Below the pieces are notes generated by a model, which was not told the DNA's origin, did not search any database, and saw only the letters and a list, made by a program, of their open reading frames with translations. From Rhodococcus pseudokoreensis (lineage in GTDB: Bacteria; Actinomycetota; Actinomycetes; Mycobacteriales; Mycobacteriaceae), in assembly GCF_017068395.1 (NCBI RefSeq), contig NZ_CP070619.1, positions 1,612,001-1,676,000 on the forward strand: 64,000 nt of DNA. The letters are read 5' to 3'. A program made the position numbers and the translations under genes. Positions 44,762 through 53,249 of the stretch are shown one piece after another. Each line of letters begins with the position of its first letter. Within the stretch, counting starts at the first letter, position 1.

Positions 44762-45166
44762 ATGACTGACCAGGGATCACCGGCGCTGCACCGCTTCGCC
44801 GCGGAGAAGGTCGTGCAATTACAGACGCGCAAACGCGACGGGTCGTGGGTGGACACCCCGGTCAATATCGCCGTGAAGGGCGATCGGGCGTACTTCCGCA
44901 CCCCGGGCCGGGCGTCGAAGAACAAGCGGCTGCGCAATTTCCCGGACGTCCAGATCCGCCCGTGCACGTGGTCCGGGAAGCCGACGGGCCCGCCGGCGCA
45001 GGCGACGGCGCGACTGCTGTCCGGTGAGGAGGCGCGGGCCGCGGCTGCGCTGATCGACAAGAAGTATCCCGTGGTGCAGCGGATCGGGGTTCATCTCGCG
45101 CACCGTCTCGCGCGGACGCCGACCCTGCACTACGAGCTGTCCGGCGTCACGGACCTGCCCGAATAG
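44762..45166 (+). CDS. PPOX-class F420/FMN-binding split-barrel protein
   Basis: The 134-residue protein (ATG 44762; GTG 44759 is one codon upstream) is a split beta-barrel of the pyridoxine-5'-phosphate-oxidase superfamily, of the TIGR03666 type: L-Q-T-R-K-R-D-G-S-W-V-D-T-P-V-N-I-A and F-R-T-P-G-R-A-S-K-N-K-R-L-R-N at the cofactor-binding edge. In actinobacteria many such proteins use deazaflavin F420 for redox or nitro-reduction reactions. No operon partner is clear; the flavoprotein gene downstream is 130 bases away. Confidence 0.8.
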   Translation: MTDQGSPALHRFAAEKVVQLQTRKRDGSWVDTPVNIAVKGDRAYFRTPGRASKNKRLRNFPDVQIRPCTWSGKPTGPPAQATARLLSGEEARAAAALIDKKYPVVQRIGVHLAHRLARTPTLHYELSGVTDLPE

Positions 45167-45226
45167 CCGGGCAACAGCCTCCCGGCACCGCGTCCCACTC
45201 ACCGGGAGATCCACCGAATCGGGTTT

Positions 45227-45240
45227 TGTAACAGGTTACA
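45227..45240. promoter_or_regulatory. 14-bp palindromic operator candidate
   Basis: TGTAACAGGTTACA is an inverted repeat of 6-base arms with a 2-base centre, 57 bases before the flavoprotein start codon. The surrounding GTTTTGTAAC...TTTGGGG is A/T-richer than flanking DNA, as in promoters. TetR- or GntR-type dimers bind such sites. The regulator is unknown; the GAF-type activator encoded downstream is an unlikely match since it has a winged helix and no known site. Confidence 0.5.
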
Positions 45241-45296
45241 GTTTGGGGGTAACCCACGTCACATTCTCCCGTGACCGCCCGAGAGGACTTCCACCC

Positions 45297-46769
45297 ATGG
45301 TCGACGCCACACCGATCCGCCCCCGGTCCGCAGCAACGGTCACCGAGTGGGACTACGAGGCCGACGTCGTGGTCGCGGGTTACGGCATCGCCGGGGTGTC
45401 CGCCGCCATCGAGGCGGCACGGGCCGGCGCCGACGTCCTGGTCCTCGAGCGCACCAGCGGATGGGGCGGTGCCGCCGCACTCGCCGGCGGCTTCATCTAC
45501 CTCGGCGGCGGGACGCCGCTGCAGAAGGCGTGCGGGTTCGACGACTCCCCCGAGAACATGAAGACGTTCATGATGGCGGCGCTCGGACCGGGCGCCGACG
45601 AGGAGAAGATCACCGACTACTGCGAGGGCAGCGTCGCGCATTACAACTGGCTCGTCGACTGCGGGGTCCCGTTCAAGGAGAGCTTCTGGGGCGAACCCGG
45701 CTGGGAGCCGCCGTTCGACGACGGGCTCATGTACTCCGGCGGCGAGAACGCGGCACCGTTCAACGAGATCGCCACCCCCGCACCACGCGGGCACGTTCCG
45801 CAGATGGACGGCAAGCGGACCGGCGAGAAGGGCGGCGGCTACATGCTGATGAAGCCGCTCGTCGAGACCGCCGAAAAGCTCGGGGTCCGAGCCGAATACG
45901 ACATGCGCGTCCAGACGCTCGTCACCGACGACACCGGACGCGTCGTCGGGATCGTCGCCAAACAGTACGGCAAGGAGGTGGCCGTGCGGGCGCGTCGCGG
46001 CGTCGTCCTCGCGACCGGCAGCTTCGCGTACAACGACAAGATGATCGAGGCCCACGCGCCGCGGCTCATCGGCCGCCCCGGCGCCGCCATCGAGGAGCAC
46101 GACGGGCGCTCGATCCTCATGGCGCAGGCCCTCGGCGCCGATCTCGCCCACATGGACGCCACCGAGGTCGCGTTCCTCTGCGACCCCCAGTTGGTCGTCC
46201 GCGGCATCCTCGTCAACGGCCGGGGGCAGCGCTACGTCCCGGAGGACACCTACTCCGGTCGGATCGGCCAGATGACCCTGTTCCACCAGGACAACCAGGC
46301 GTTCCTCGTCATCGACGAGGCGTCGTACGAGGAGGGCGCGGCCGCGACCACGGCAACGCCATTCCTGCGCGCCCAGCCGAAGTGGGCTGCGGAGACCGTC
46401 GAGGAACTCGAATCCGACATGGGCCTGCCCGCCGGCGCACTCCAGTCGACCGTCGAGGTGTACAACAAGCACGCCGTCGAAGGGTCGGACCCGTTGCTGC
46501 ACAAGAAGCCCGAATGGGTGAAGCCGATCGGCTCCCCCGTCGCCGCCCTCGACCTGCGCGGGTTCACGCTCGGCTTCACCCTCGGCGGCCTGCGGACCAC
46601 CGTGAACTCCGAGGTCCTGCACGTCTCCGGCGAACCCATTCCCGGCCTGTTCGCGGCGGGACGGTGCACGTCCGGGGTGTGCGCCGGCGGCTACGCCAGC
46701 GGCACCTCCCTCGGCGACGGCAGCTTCTACGGCCGCCGCGCCGGAATCAGCGCGGCGAAGCAGGCCTGA
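45297..46769 (+). CDS. FAD-dependent dehydrogenase (fumarate reductase/ketosteroid dehydrogenase type)
   Basis: The protein has 490 residues from ATG 45297, with GAGAGGA upstream; the frame beyond is open but not needed. The N-terminal FAD-binding motif VVVAGYGIAGVSAAIEAARAGADVLVLER (G-x-G-x-x-G) and C-terminal G-L-F-A-A-G-R-C-T-S-G segment mark the fumarate-reductase/3-ketosteroid-1-dehydrogenase family. The substrate is not evident; such enzymes desaturate steroids or related ring ketones or reduce enoates. The GAF-type regulator gene is convergent, ending 23 bases downstream. Confidence 0.85.
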   Translation: MVDATPIRPRSAATVTEWDYEADVVVAGYGIAGVSAAIEAARAGADVLVLERTSGWGGAAALAGGFIYLGGGTPLQKACGFDDSPENMKTFMMAALGPGADEEKITDYCEGSVAHYNWLVDCGVPFKESFWGEPGWEPPFDDGLMYSGGENAAPFNEIATPAPRGHVPQMDGKRTGEKGGGYMLMKPLVETAEKLGVRAEYDMRVQTLVTDDTGRVVGIVAKQYGKEVAVRARRGVVLATGSFAYNDKMIEAHAPRLIGRPGAAIEEHDGRSILMAQALGADLAHMDATEVAFLCDPQLVVRGILVNGRGQRYVPEDTYSGRIGQMTLFHQDNQAFLVIDEASYEEGAAATTATPFLRAQPKWAAETVEELESDMGLPAGALQSTVEVYNKHAVEGSDPLLHKKPEWVKPIGSPVAALDLRGFTLGFTLGGLRTTVNSEVLHVSGEPIPGLFAAGRCTSGVCAGGYASGTSLGDGSFYGRRAGISAAKQA

Positions 46770-46792
46770 CCGGAGCCACCCCCTGACCGGAC

Positions 46793-47995
46793 CTACCCGA
46801 CGCGCCGGACCGTCACACCGGCCGCGAACCGGTACGGCTGGGTGCTCAGGACCGCGCCGAGACTCTTGCGCAGACGCGAGACCTCGGCGCGGACCGCCAC
46901 CACGTGGTCGCGGTCGCCGAACAGCGCTGCGCTGAGCGAGGCGGCGTCGACGCCCGCCGTTCCGGCCGCCGACAGCACCCGCAGGATCTGGGCGTGCCGC
47001 GGCGAGAGCGCCCGCGTCCAGTTGACGTCGCCCCGGACCGTCACCTGCGGCGCATCGCCGAGGTCGAGTTCCAGTTCGATGGCCGCGCCGTCGACGCGTC
47101 GGCGCACCAGCCAGCCGTCGCCGAGCGGTTCGGGCACGCACAGCCCGAGCCCCGGAACGAGCAGCGGCTTGTCGAGGCTCGGCGGCGCGACCCGCTCCGG
47201 CGCCGCGATGCCACTCGCCTCCGCGACCCACCCGTGCTTGTCGACGACCAGCGCCGGACCTCCCGCCGACGCGAGCAGCGGTGCCGCCCGGCCGCGCAGC
47301 CTGTCCAGTTGCGCCGTGTGCTCACGCCACAGTGTCGCCTCGGCCAGTCGCACGGCGGTGCGGACCAGCGCGACGGTGGTCGGGTGGACGGACATCGCCG
47401 ACCCGCTGATGTCGACCACGCCGAGGATCTCGCCGGTGCGCGGGTCGTGCACCGGCGACCCGGTGCAGGACCAGCCGTGGTGCGTGGGCGCGTAATGCTC
47501 TGCCGAGAACAGTTGCACCGCAGCATCTTCGATCAGAGCTGTGCCGATCGCGTTGGTGCCGACGGCCTGTTCGGCCCAGCGCGCGCCCTCCGTGAACCCG
47601 AGCGCGTCGGCCGCCTTCCGCACCCCGCGAGAACCCTCCCGCCACAACAGGACACCGTCGGCGTCGGCGATGACGACGATGAAATTCGCGTCCTCCGCGA
47701 CCTGCGTCAGCGTGCTGCGCAACTCCGGGAGCACGGTGCGCAGCGCCGTCCGGGTGCGCCGCGCCTCGATCTCGGAGAAATCGGCGGGCTCCACGTCGGC
47801 GCAGTGGTCCGGGCTCACACCGCCCGCCTGCAGACGGGACCACGACCGCGCCACCACGCCCCGCGGAAGCGCCGGCGGCTGCTGCCCGGAGAGCACGGCG
47901 TCGTGCACCTGGCTGAGCAGCCGCGCATGCCGCGGCAGATCCACACCGGTTGCCACTGCGGTCAGCCGGTCGGCGGTCGGGCGTTCAGCGCTCAC
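46793..47995 (-). CDS. GAF-domain transcriptional regulator with winged-helix C-terminus
   Basis: I start this at GTG 47995, giving 400 residues; an earlier GTG is possible. The N-terminal half resembles the sensor part of AcoR-type regulators (a short helical region, then GAF with N-F-I-V-V-I-A-D-A-D-G-V-L-L-W-R-E-G and A-V-G-T-N-A-I-G-T-A-L). The AAA+ and Fis domains of AcoR are absent. The C-terminus instead has a winged-helix-like segment, LSPRHAQILRVLSAAG...RLRKSLG. This mixed layout is common in actinobacteria. It may control the neighbouring flavoprotein gene (inference). Confidence 0.75.
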   Translation of the reverse strand: MSAERPTADRLTAVATGVDLPRHARLLSQVHDAVLSGQQPPALPRGVVARSWSRLQAGGVSPDHCADVEPADFSEIEARRTRTALRTVLPELRSTLTQVAEDANFIVVIADADGVLLWREGSRGVRKAADALGFTEGARWAEQAVGTNAIGTALIEDAAVQLFSAEHYAPTHHGWSCTGSPVHDPRTGEILGVVDISGSAMSVHPTTVALVRTAVRLAEATLWREHTAQLDRLRGRAAPLLASAGGPALVVDKHGWVAEASGIAAPERVAPPSLDKPLLVPGLGLCVPEPLGDGWLVRRRVDGAAIELELDLGDAPQVTVRGDVNWTRALSPRHAQILRVLSAAGTAGVDAASLSAALFGDRDHVVAVRAEVSRLRKSLGAVLSTQPYRFAAGVTVRRVG

Positions 47996-48285
47996 ACCGC
48001 CGAGGCTACCCGCAGCGTTGTGAGCCACACCACTGCCCGCCGCCGGACCGCGGTGGCCGCACCACCCGCCCGAGGACACCCGATTAGCAGGTCAGCGGCC
48101 CATCCGGTAGAGTTCCATAAGTTGTCTCGGCGAGGGTGAACCAGAAGTTCCAATTGGCTGGCTCACCGTGATCGACGCGGCTACGGCTCTGCTCGAGCGT
48201 TTCGCTCCTGGCCGTCGCGCGTTCGTCCCTCGTCGACTCGAACCGCCCGCCAGTTACCACCGTGAGTTGTAGGAGCCGTTTCACC
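47996..48285. promoter_or_regulatory. 290-base leader upstream of rplY
   Basis: This stretch lies between the divergent GAF regulator and rplY. In mycobacteria the lipoprotein gene lpqT is next to rplY; no such gene remains here. GGTAGAGTTCCATAAG near 48100-48120 may include a -10 element for rplY, leaving a long 5' leader. AGGAGCC lies before ATG 48286. I see no riboswitch fold or tRNA. Confidence 0.35.
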
Positions 48286-48912
48286 ATGTCTGACGAAAAT
48301 CGCCTCGTAGCCGCCGTGCGCACCGAGTTCGGTAAGGGCGCCGCCCGCCGCGCACGCCGCGACGGCCAGGTCCCCGCAGTCCTGTACGGCCACGGTGAGG
48401 ATCCCCGCCACCTGAACGTGCCCTCCCGCGACTTCGCCGCCATCCTGCGCGCGCACGGCACCAACGCCATCCTGACCCTCGACATCGAGGGCAAGGAGCA
48501 GGTCGCGCTCACCAAGTCGGTCGTGGTTCACCCGATCCGCAACTACATCGAGCACGCCGACCTCCTCGTCATCAAGAAGGGCGAGAAGGTCACCGTCGAC
48601 GTCCCCGTCGTCGTCACCGGTGAGGCCGCTTCCGGCACCCTGGTCGCGCAGGACGCCGCCACCGTCTCCCTCGAAGCGGACGCGCTGCACATCCCCGAGC
48701 AGATCGAGGTTTCGGTCGAGGGCCTCGAGGTCGGCACCCAGATCCTGGCCAACCAGCTCGAGCTGCCCAAGGGTTCGACTCTGCAGGCCGACGAGGAACT
48801 GCTCATCGTGAACGTCGTCGCGGCCCCGACCGCTGCCGACCTCGAAGAGGAGACCGGCGAAGCCGCGGCCGAGACCGCCGAGGCTCCGGCCGAAGAGGGC
48901 TCCGAGAGCTGA
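48286..48912 (+). CDS. rplY: Ribosomal protein bL25, long (CTC/TL5) form
   Basis: bL25 binds 5S rRNA in the large subunit. The 208-residue protein has the N-terminal L25 domain ([25 protein letters not shown]) and the C-terminal TL5/CTC beta domain (about 100-185). The last 25 residues are an Ala/Glu-rich acidic tail, as in other actinobacteria. It is followed by pth, the usual partner in these genomes. Confidence 0.96.
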   Translation: MSDENRLVAAVRTEFGKGAARRARRDGQVPAVLYGHGEDPRHLNVPSRDFAAILRAHGTNAILTLDIEGKEQVALTKSVVVHPIRNYIEHADLLVIKKGEKVTVDVPVVVTGEAASGTLVAQDAATVSLEADALHIPEQIEVSVEGLEVGTQILANQLELPKGSTLQADEELLIVNVVAAPTAADLEEETGEAAAETAEAPAEEGSES

Positions 48913-48937
48913 TCCTCTCGCAACCGCACTGATGTCG

Positions 48938-48977
48938 GCGGCGCGTCGTCCCGGATTGTCCCGGGGTGACGCGCCGC
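48938..48977. terminator. Hairpin between rplY and pth
   Basis: Ten-base arms (GCGGCGCGTC at 48938-48947 and GACGCGCCGC at 48968-48977) pair perfectly around a 20-base loop that itself contains short GC pairing. There is no T-run, as is common in actinobacterial terminators. It could end or attenuate rplY transcripts before pth. Confidence 0.55.
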
Positions 48978-49020
48978 TGTCGTCTGACACGACCCCCTCA
49001 CGCACGGAAGGACCCTGTCG

Positions 49021-49593
49021 GTGAGTGAAGACACCGCCCTGGTGGTGGGTCTGGGCAACCCCGGACCGCAGTACGAGAAGACCCGGCACAACGTCGGCTT
49101 CATGGTGGCCGGCGTGCTGTCCGCGCGCATGGGTGGCAAGTTCAGCGTGCACAAGAAGAGCGGCGCCGAGATCGTCCAGGGCCGGCTCGAGGGCCGTCCG
49201 ACGATCCTCGCCAAACCGCGGTCGTTCATGAACCTGTCCGGTTCCGCCGTCGCCGGGCTGGCCCGCTTCTTCTCCGTCGACCCGGGCAACATCGTCGTCA
49301 TCCACGACGAACTCGACCTCGACTTCGGGACCATCCGCCTCAAGCAGGGCGGCGGCGAGGGCGGGCACAACGGACTGCGGTCCATCTCGCAGTCGCTCGG
49401 CACCAAGGACTATCTGCGCACCCGCGTCGGGATCGGCCGTCCCCCCGGGCGGATGGATCCGGCGTCGTACGTGCTCAAGCCGTTCTCGTCGGTGGAACGC
49501 AAGGAACTCGACCTCGTCTGCGAGGAATCCGCGGACGCCGTCGAACTGGTCCTGCGCGTGGGGCTCGAGGCCGCGCAGAACCGCCTGCATTAG
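49021..49593 (+). CDS. pth: Peptidyl-tRNA hydrolase
   Basis: Pth frees tRNA from peptidyl-tRNA that drops off ribosomes. The 190-residue protein starts at GTG 49021 after GGAAGGA. The active site His is in [10 protein letters not shown], and other family positions are in [18 protein letters not shown] and [13 protein letters not shown]. The TAG stop forms the left end of a 19-base inverted repeat that also holds the stop of the convergent ligase gene. Confidence 0.96.
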   Translation: MSEDTALVVGLGNPGPQYEKTRHNVGFMVAGVLSARMGGKFSVHKKSGAEIVQGRLEGRPTILAKPRSFMNLSGSAVAGLARFFSVDPGNIVVIHDELDLDFGTIRLKQGGGEGGHNGLRSISQSLGTKDYLRTRVGIGRPPGRMDPASYVLKPFSSVERKELDLVCEESADAVELVLRVGLEAAQNRLH

Positions 49594-49662
49594 GCGCTCC
49601 GCGCCCGTGAGTGGTTAACGAGTCCAGAGACTCCTCGAGCACGCACGGGCGCGGAGCGCCTA
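49591..49662. repeat. Palindromic element between convergent pth and ligase genes (family A)
   Basis: Perfect 19-base outer arms are at 49591-49609 and 49644-49662. The first three bases TAG are the pth stop, and the last three, CTA, are the stop of the opposite gene, so both reading frames end exactly at the palindrome's edges. The inner part, GTGAGTGGTTAACGAGTCC, repeats the left arm of the hairpin after prs (32197-32215) with one change, and GAGACTC follows. It must act as a bidirectional terminator. Confidence 0.85.
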
Positions 49663-51291
49663 CCCGACCAGGTTCGCGGACGTGGCGCGGCGGAGTTTGC
49701 CCGACGACGTCTTGGGGATGCTGCCAGGGCCGAGGACGGCGACGGTGCGGGGTCGCACACCGACCTCGGAGAACACGGCGTGCACGACCTCGTGCTCGAT
49801 GCGCTTGACCGTTTCGGGATCCTGGTAGTCGTTGGTCTCGACCGCGACGGCGAAGCTTTCCCGCTTCTGCCCGGCGTCGAGGCGCACGGCCACCGCATTG
49901 CCGGGGCGCACTCCGGCGACGGTGCCCGCGGCCCGCTCGATGTCGGTCGGGTAGATGTTGCGGCCGCCCATGATGATGACGTCCTTGACGCGACCGCACA
50001 CGACGACGAGGCCCTCTTCGGTGAAGTAGCCGACGTCGCCGGTGTTCAGCCAGCCGTCCGCGTCCTGCGCGGGCTTGTGCCCGTCGAGGGTGATGTATCC
50101 GGGGGTGACCGCCTTGCCGCGGACCTCGATGATGCCGACACCGCGGGTGGGGAGCAGTTCCCCCTCGTTGTCGACGACGCGTCCCTCGAGGTTCGGCACC
50201 ATCTTCCCGAGGGTGGCGAGGGCGCGCGCGTTCGGCTTGTGCGACGGGACGGCACGCTGCATCGCCTCGAGCAGATCCGGGTCGACGTGGTCGAGGACCT
50301 GCCCCTGGTCCGGGTCGGGGATGGAGACGGCGAGCGTGGTCTCCGCCATCCCGTAGACGGGGGCGAGTGCGGACGGGTTCAGCCCGAACCGGGCGCCTGC
50401 CTCGGCGAGAGCGTTCATGGTGTCGGGGTCCACGGGTTCGGCGCCGTTCCACATGTACCGGACGGTGCTGAGGTCGACGGCGCCGTCCTCCGCCTGCTTG
50501 AGGCGGCGGGCCAGCAGGGAGTACGCGAAATTGGGGGCGGCCGTGACGGTGCCCTTGTACTTGCCCATCAGTTCCGCCCACAGCAGCGGCGTGCGGAGGA
50601 AGTCCATCGGGGTGATGCTCACGACCTCCGCGCCGACCTGCATGGGCACGCTGAGGAATCCGACCATCCCCATGTCGTGGAACAGCGGCAGCCAGCTGAT
50701 CATCACGTCGTCCTCGATGGAGAACTTGATGCGGTCGATCATGGCGTAGGCGTTGGTGTAGAAGTTCTCGTGCGTGATCTGCACGGCCTTGGGCGAACCG
50801 GTGGAACCCGACGTGAGCTGCTGCAGGGCGATGTCGCTCTCGAACGTCTCGACCGGGTCGATGGGCGTGCCCTCGTTCAGCTCGGCCACCGTCACGACGG
50901 TGATGCCGCGCTCCTCCAGGAGCGGCTTGGCGGCGTCGAACGGCGCACCGAGGATGACGGCCTTGGCCTCGATCATGGTGATGACGGTTTCGGTGTCCTT
51001 CGCCCACACGGCCAGGTCGGTCCGCGGGGTCGGCTGATGCAGCATGGTGACGGACGCGCCGCGCATCCAGGCGCCCTGGCAGGACGGTGCGATGTCGACG
51101 GGCTGACCGGCGAGGATGCCGATGGCGTCGCCGTGGCCGATGCCGGCGTCGGCCAGCGCGCCCGCCATGCGGCGCGCCGCCTTGTGGATCTCACCCCACG
51201 GCTGTCGCAGTGGCGCGTCGGGCTCACCCGTGTTGAGACCACGGGTGCTGCTCGCCGCGGTCGCGTACATCTCGTCGGTGAACTTGCTCAC
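49660..51291 (-). CDS. Fatty-acyl-AMP/CoA ligase (FadD/Pks16-like)
   Basis: This adenylate-forming enzyme has 543 residues from GTG 51291, which follows AGGAGGAAG; Pks16 (Rv1013), found beside pth in M. tuberculosis, has about the same length. The core motifs are [18 protein letters not shown] (P-loop), [25 protein letters not shown] and the C-terminal K of KTSSGKLRR. The pattern [13 protein letters not shown] is typical of fatty-acyl-AMP ligases. It would activate a long-chain acid for a polyketide synthase or for lipid synthesis. The acceptor is unknown. Confidence 0.9.
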   Translation of the reverse strand: MSKFTDEMYATAASSTRGLNTGEPDAPLRQPWGEIHKAARRMAGALADAGIGHGDAIGILAGQPVDIAPSCQGAWMRGASVTMLHQPTPRTDLAVWAKDTETVITMIEAKAVILGAPFDAAKPLLEERGITVVTVAELNEGTPIDPVETFESDIALQQLTSGSTGSPKAVQITHENFYTNAYAMIDRIKFSIEDDVMISWLPLFHDMGMVGFLSVPMQVGAEVVSITPMDFLRTPLLWAELMGKYKGTVTAAPNFAYSLLARRLKQAEDGAVDLSTVRYMWNGAEPVDPDTMNALAEAGARFGLNPSALAPVYGMAETTLAVSIPDPDQGQVLDHVDPDLLEAMQRAVPSHKPNARALATLGKMVPNLEGRVVDNEGELLPTRGVGIIEVRGKAVTPGYITLDGHKPAQDADGWLNTGDVGYFTEEGLVVVCGRVKDVIIMGGRNIYPTDIERAAGTVAGVRPGNAVAVRLDAGQKRESFAVAVETNDYQDPETVKRIEHEVVHAVFSEVGVRPRTVAVLGPGSIPKTSSGKLRRATSANLVG

Positions 51292-51515
51292 TGTCTTCCT
51301 CCTGCACATACGGGTGTCCGAAAGCAGAAACGGTGAACTCCGGAGCGCCCCGACGACTCACTGATTAATACGTGACCGGCCGTCGATCGTTACTCGTCCC
51401 TGGCTGTGCGCCCGTGGATATGACTGTGCTGCGAGTTCGTCTTCGGCACCCGAGTAACCTGGTATGCGGCCATACGGCCTTCCCGCACGCATCCCGTCCC
51501 CCGAGAGGTTCTTCG
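51292..51515. promoter_or_regulatory. Divergent promoter region ligase / prfC
   Basis: About 224 bases separate the minus-strand ligase start and the plus-strand prfC start. GATTAATACGTGAC at about 51364 is the most A/T-rich part. The prfC TTG start at 51516 has GAGAGG about seven bases before it. No clear palindrome or conserved box was found. Confidence 0.35.
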
Positions 51516-53249
51516 TTGACTACCCCGTCCGACTCGGCCGACACCATTCCAGCCGAGGCGGCGCCTGCCGCCGCGTCCGGCTCATCGGTGGAGAAATCCG
51601 AGGCATCCGCCTCACCGGAGGGGAAATCCGAGAAGGGTGTCCGGGCCGAGGCGTCGCGTCGCCGCACGTTCGCCGTGATCTCGCATCCCGACGCCGGTAA
51701 GTCGACGCTGACGGAGGCGCTCGCGCTGCACGCGAAGGTCATTTCCGAGGCGGGCGCCGTCCACGGCAAGGCGGGCCGCAAGTCGACGGTGTCCGACTGG
51801 ATGGAGATGGAGAAGGCCCGCGGCATCTCGGTCAGCTCCACCGCCCTGCAGTTCAACTACCGCTCCACCGAGGCGTCGGCGGACGAGCCCGTCGACAACG
51901 TGATCAACCTGGTGGACACGCCCGGCCACTCCGACTTCTCGGAGGACACGTACCGCGTCCTGACCGCGGTCGACGCCGCCGTCATGCTGATCGACGCCGC
52001 GAAGGGTCTCGAACCGCAGACGCTGAAGCTGTTCCAGGTGTGCCGTCATCGCGGAATTCCGGTGATCACCGTCATCAACAAGTGGGACCGGCCGGGCCAG
52101 ACGCCGCTGGAGCTTCTCGACGAAATCCAGGAACGCATCGGGCTCACCCCCACTCCCCTGTACTGGCCCGTCGGGATCGCCGGCGATTTCCGGGGACTGC
52201 TCCGGCGCGGCGAGGACGGTGCCCCGCGGGAGTACATCCGGTTCACGCGCACCGCCGGTGGCGCGAAGATCGCCCCCGAAGAGGTCATGGACGCCGACGC
52301 CGCCCTCGCGAAGGAGGGCTCCGAGTGGGAGACCGCCGCGGAGGAGAGCGAACTGCTGTCGGCCACCGGTCAGGACCACGACCAGGAACTGTTCCTCGGC
52401 GGCCAGACGTCGCCCGTGATCTTCGCGTCGGCGATGCTCAACTTCGGGGTCCGCCAGATCCTCGACACGCTCGTCGAGCTGGCGCCGCCGCCGCGCGCGC
52501 GGGACGACGTCGACGGCACCCCCCGCGACGTCGCCGACCCGTTCAGCGCGGTCGTCTTCAAGGTCCAGGCAGGCATGGACACCGCGCACCGCGACCGGCT
52601 GGCGTTCATGCGCATCGTGTCGGGCGTCTTCGAGCGCGGCATGGTGGTCACCCACGCCCAGACCGGTAAGCCGTTCACGACGAAGTACGCGCAGACCGTG
52701 TTCGGCCGTGAGCGTTCGACCGTCGAATCGGCGTACCCCGGCGACGTGGTCGGACTCGTCAACGCCACCGCGCTCGCCCCCGGGCACACCCTGTTCTTCG
52801 AGAAGAAGGTGGAGTTCCCGCCGATCCCGTCGTTCGCGCCGGAACACTTCTCCATCCTGCGGGCCGAGAGCGCGGGCAAGTACAAGCAGTTCCGGCGGGC
52901 CGTCGATCAGCTCGATTCCGAGGGTGTCGTGCAGATCCTCCGCAACGACCTCCGCGGCGACGCCTCCCCCGTCATGGCCGCCGTCGGCCCCATGCAGTTC
53001 GAGGTGGTCGCGGCGCGGATGAAGGCCGAGTTCAACGTCGAGGCCCGGATGGAACCGCTGGGCTACGCGTTGGCGCGGCGCACCGACGCCGAGTCCGCCG
53101 ACGAACTGAACCGTCAGCGCGGTGTCGAGGTGTTCACCCGCTCGGACGGGGTGATGCTGGCCCTCGTCAGCGACAAGTGGCGGCTGCAGTACATCCAGAA
53201 GGAACTGCCCGACCTCACGCTCGAACCCCTCGTCGCCGCCGCCGAATAG
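51516..53249 (+). CDS. prfC: Peptide chain release factor 3
   Basis: RF3 is the GTPase that recycles RF1/RF2 after termination. The product has 577 residues from TTG 51516; the first 40 residues are a low-complexity Ala/Ser/Glu extension seen in rhodococcal forms. GTPase motifs: G1 SHPDAGKSTLTEAL, the switch I A-R-G-I-S-V-S-S, G3 DTPGHSDFSEDT and G4 NKWDRPG. The Walker A is H-P-D-A-G-K-S/T, typical of RF3. The C-terminal domains are complete. An IS1380 element begins directly after the TAG stop. Confidence 0.93.
   Translation: MTTPSDSADTIPAEAAPAAASGSSVEKSEASASPEGKSEKGVRAEASRRRTFAVISHPDAGKSTLTEALALHAKVISEAGAVHGKAGRKSTVSDWMEMEKARGISVSSTALQFNYRSTEASADEPVDNVINLVDTPGHSDFSEDTYRVLTAVDAAVMLIDAAKGLEPQTLKLFQVCRHRGIPVITVINKWDRPGQTPLELLDEIQERIGLTPTPLYWPVGIAGDFRGLLRRGEDGAPREYIRFTRTAGGAKIAPEEVMDADAALAKEGSEWETAAEESELLSATGQDHDQELFLGGQTSPVIFASAMLNFGVRQILDTLVELAPPPRARDDVDGTPRDVADPFSAVVFKVQAGMDTAHRDRLAFMRIVSGVFERGMVVTHAQTGKPFTTKYAQTVFGRERSTVESAYPGDVVGLVNATALAPGHTLFFEKKVEFPPIPSFAPEHFSILRAESAGKYKQFRRAVDQLDSEGVVQILRNDLRGDASPVMAAVGPMQFEVVAARMKAEFNVEARMEPLGYALARRTDAESADELNRQRGVEVFTRSDGVMLALVSDKWRLQYIQKELPDLTLEPLVAAAE

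Noticed and set aside
45147..47231. 694-codon minus-strand frame opposite the flavoprotein gene
   Set aside because: The translation is Gly/Arg/Ala-biased with no family signature, while the plus strand encodes a clear FAD enzyme.
47996..48285. Riboswitch or remnant lpqT gene upstream of rplY
   Set aside because: No conserved riboswitch core and no lipobox-containing frame could be found; the region reads as plain leader and promoter.
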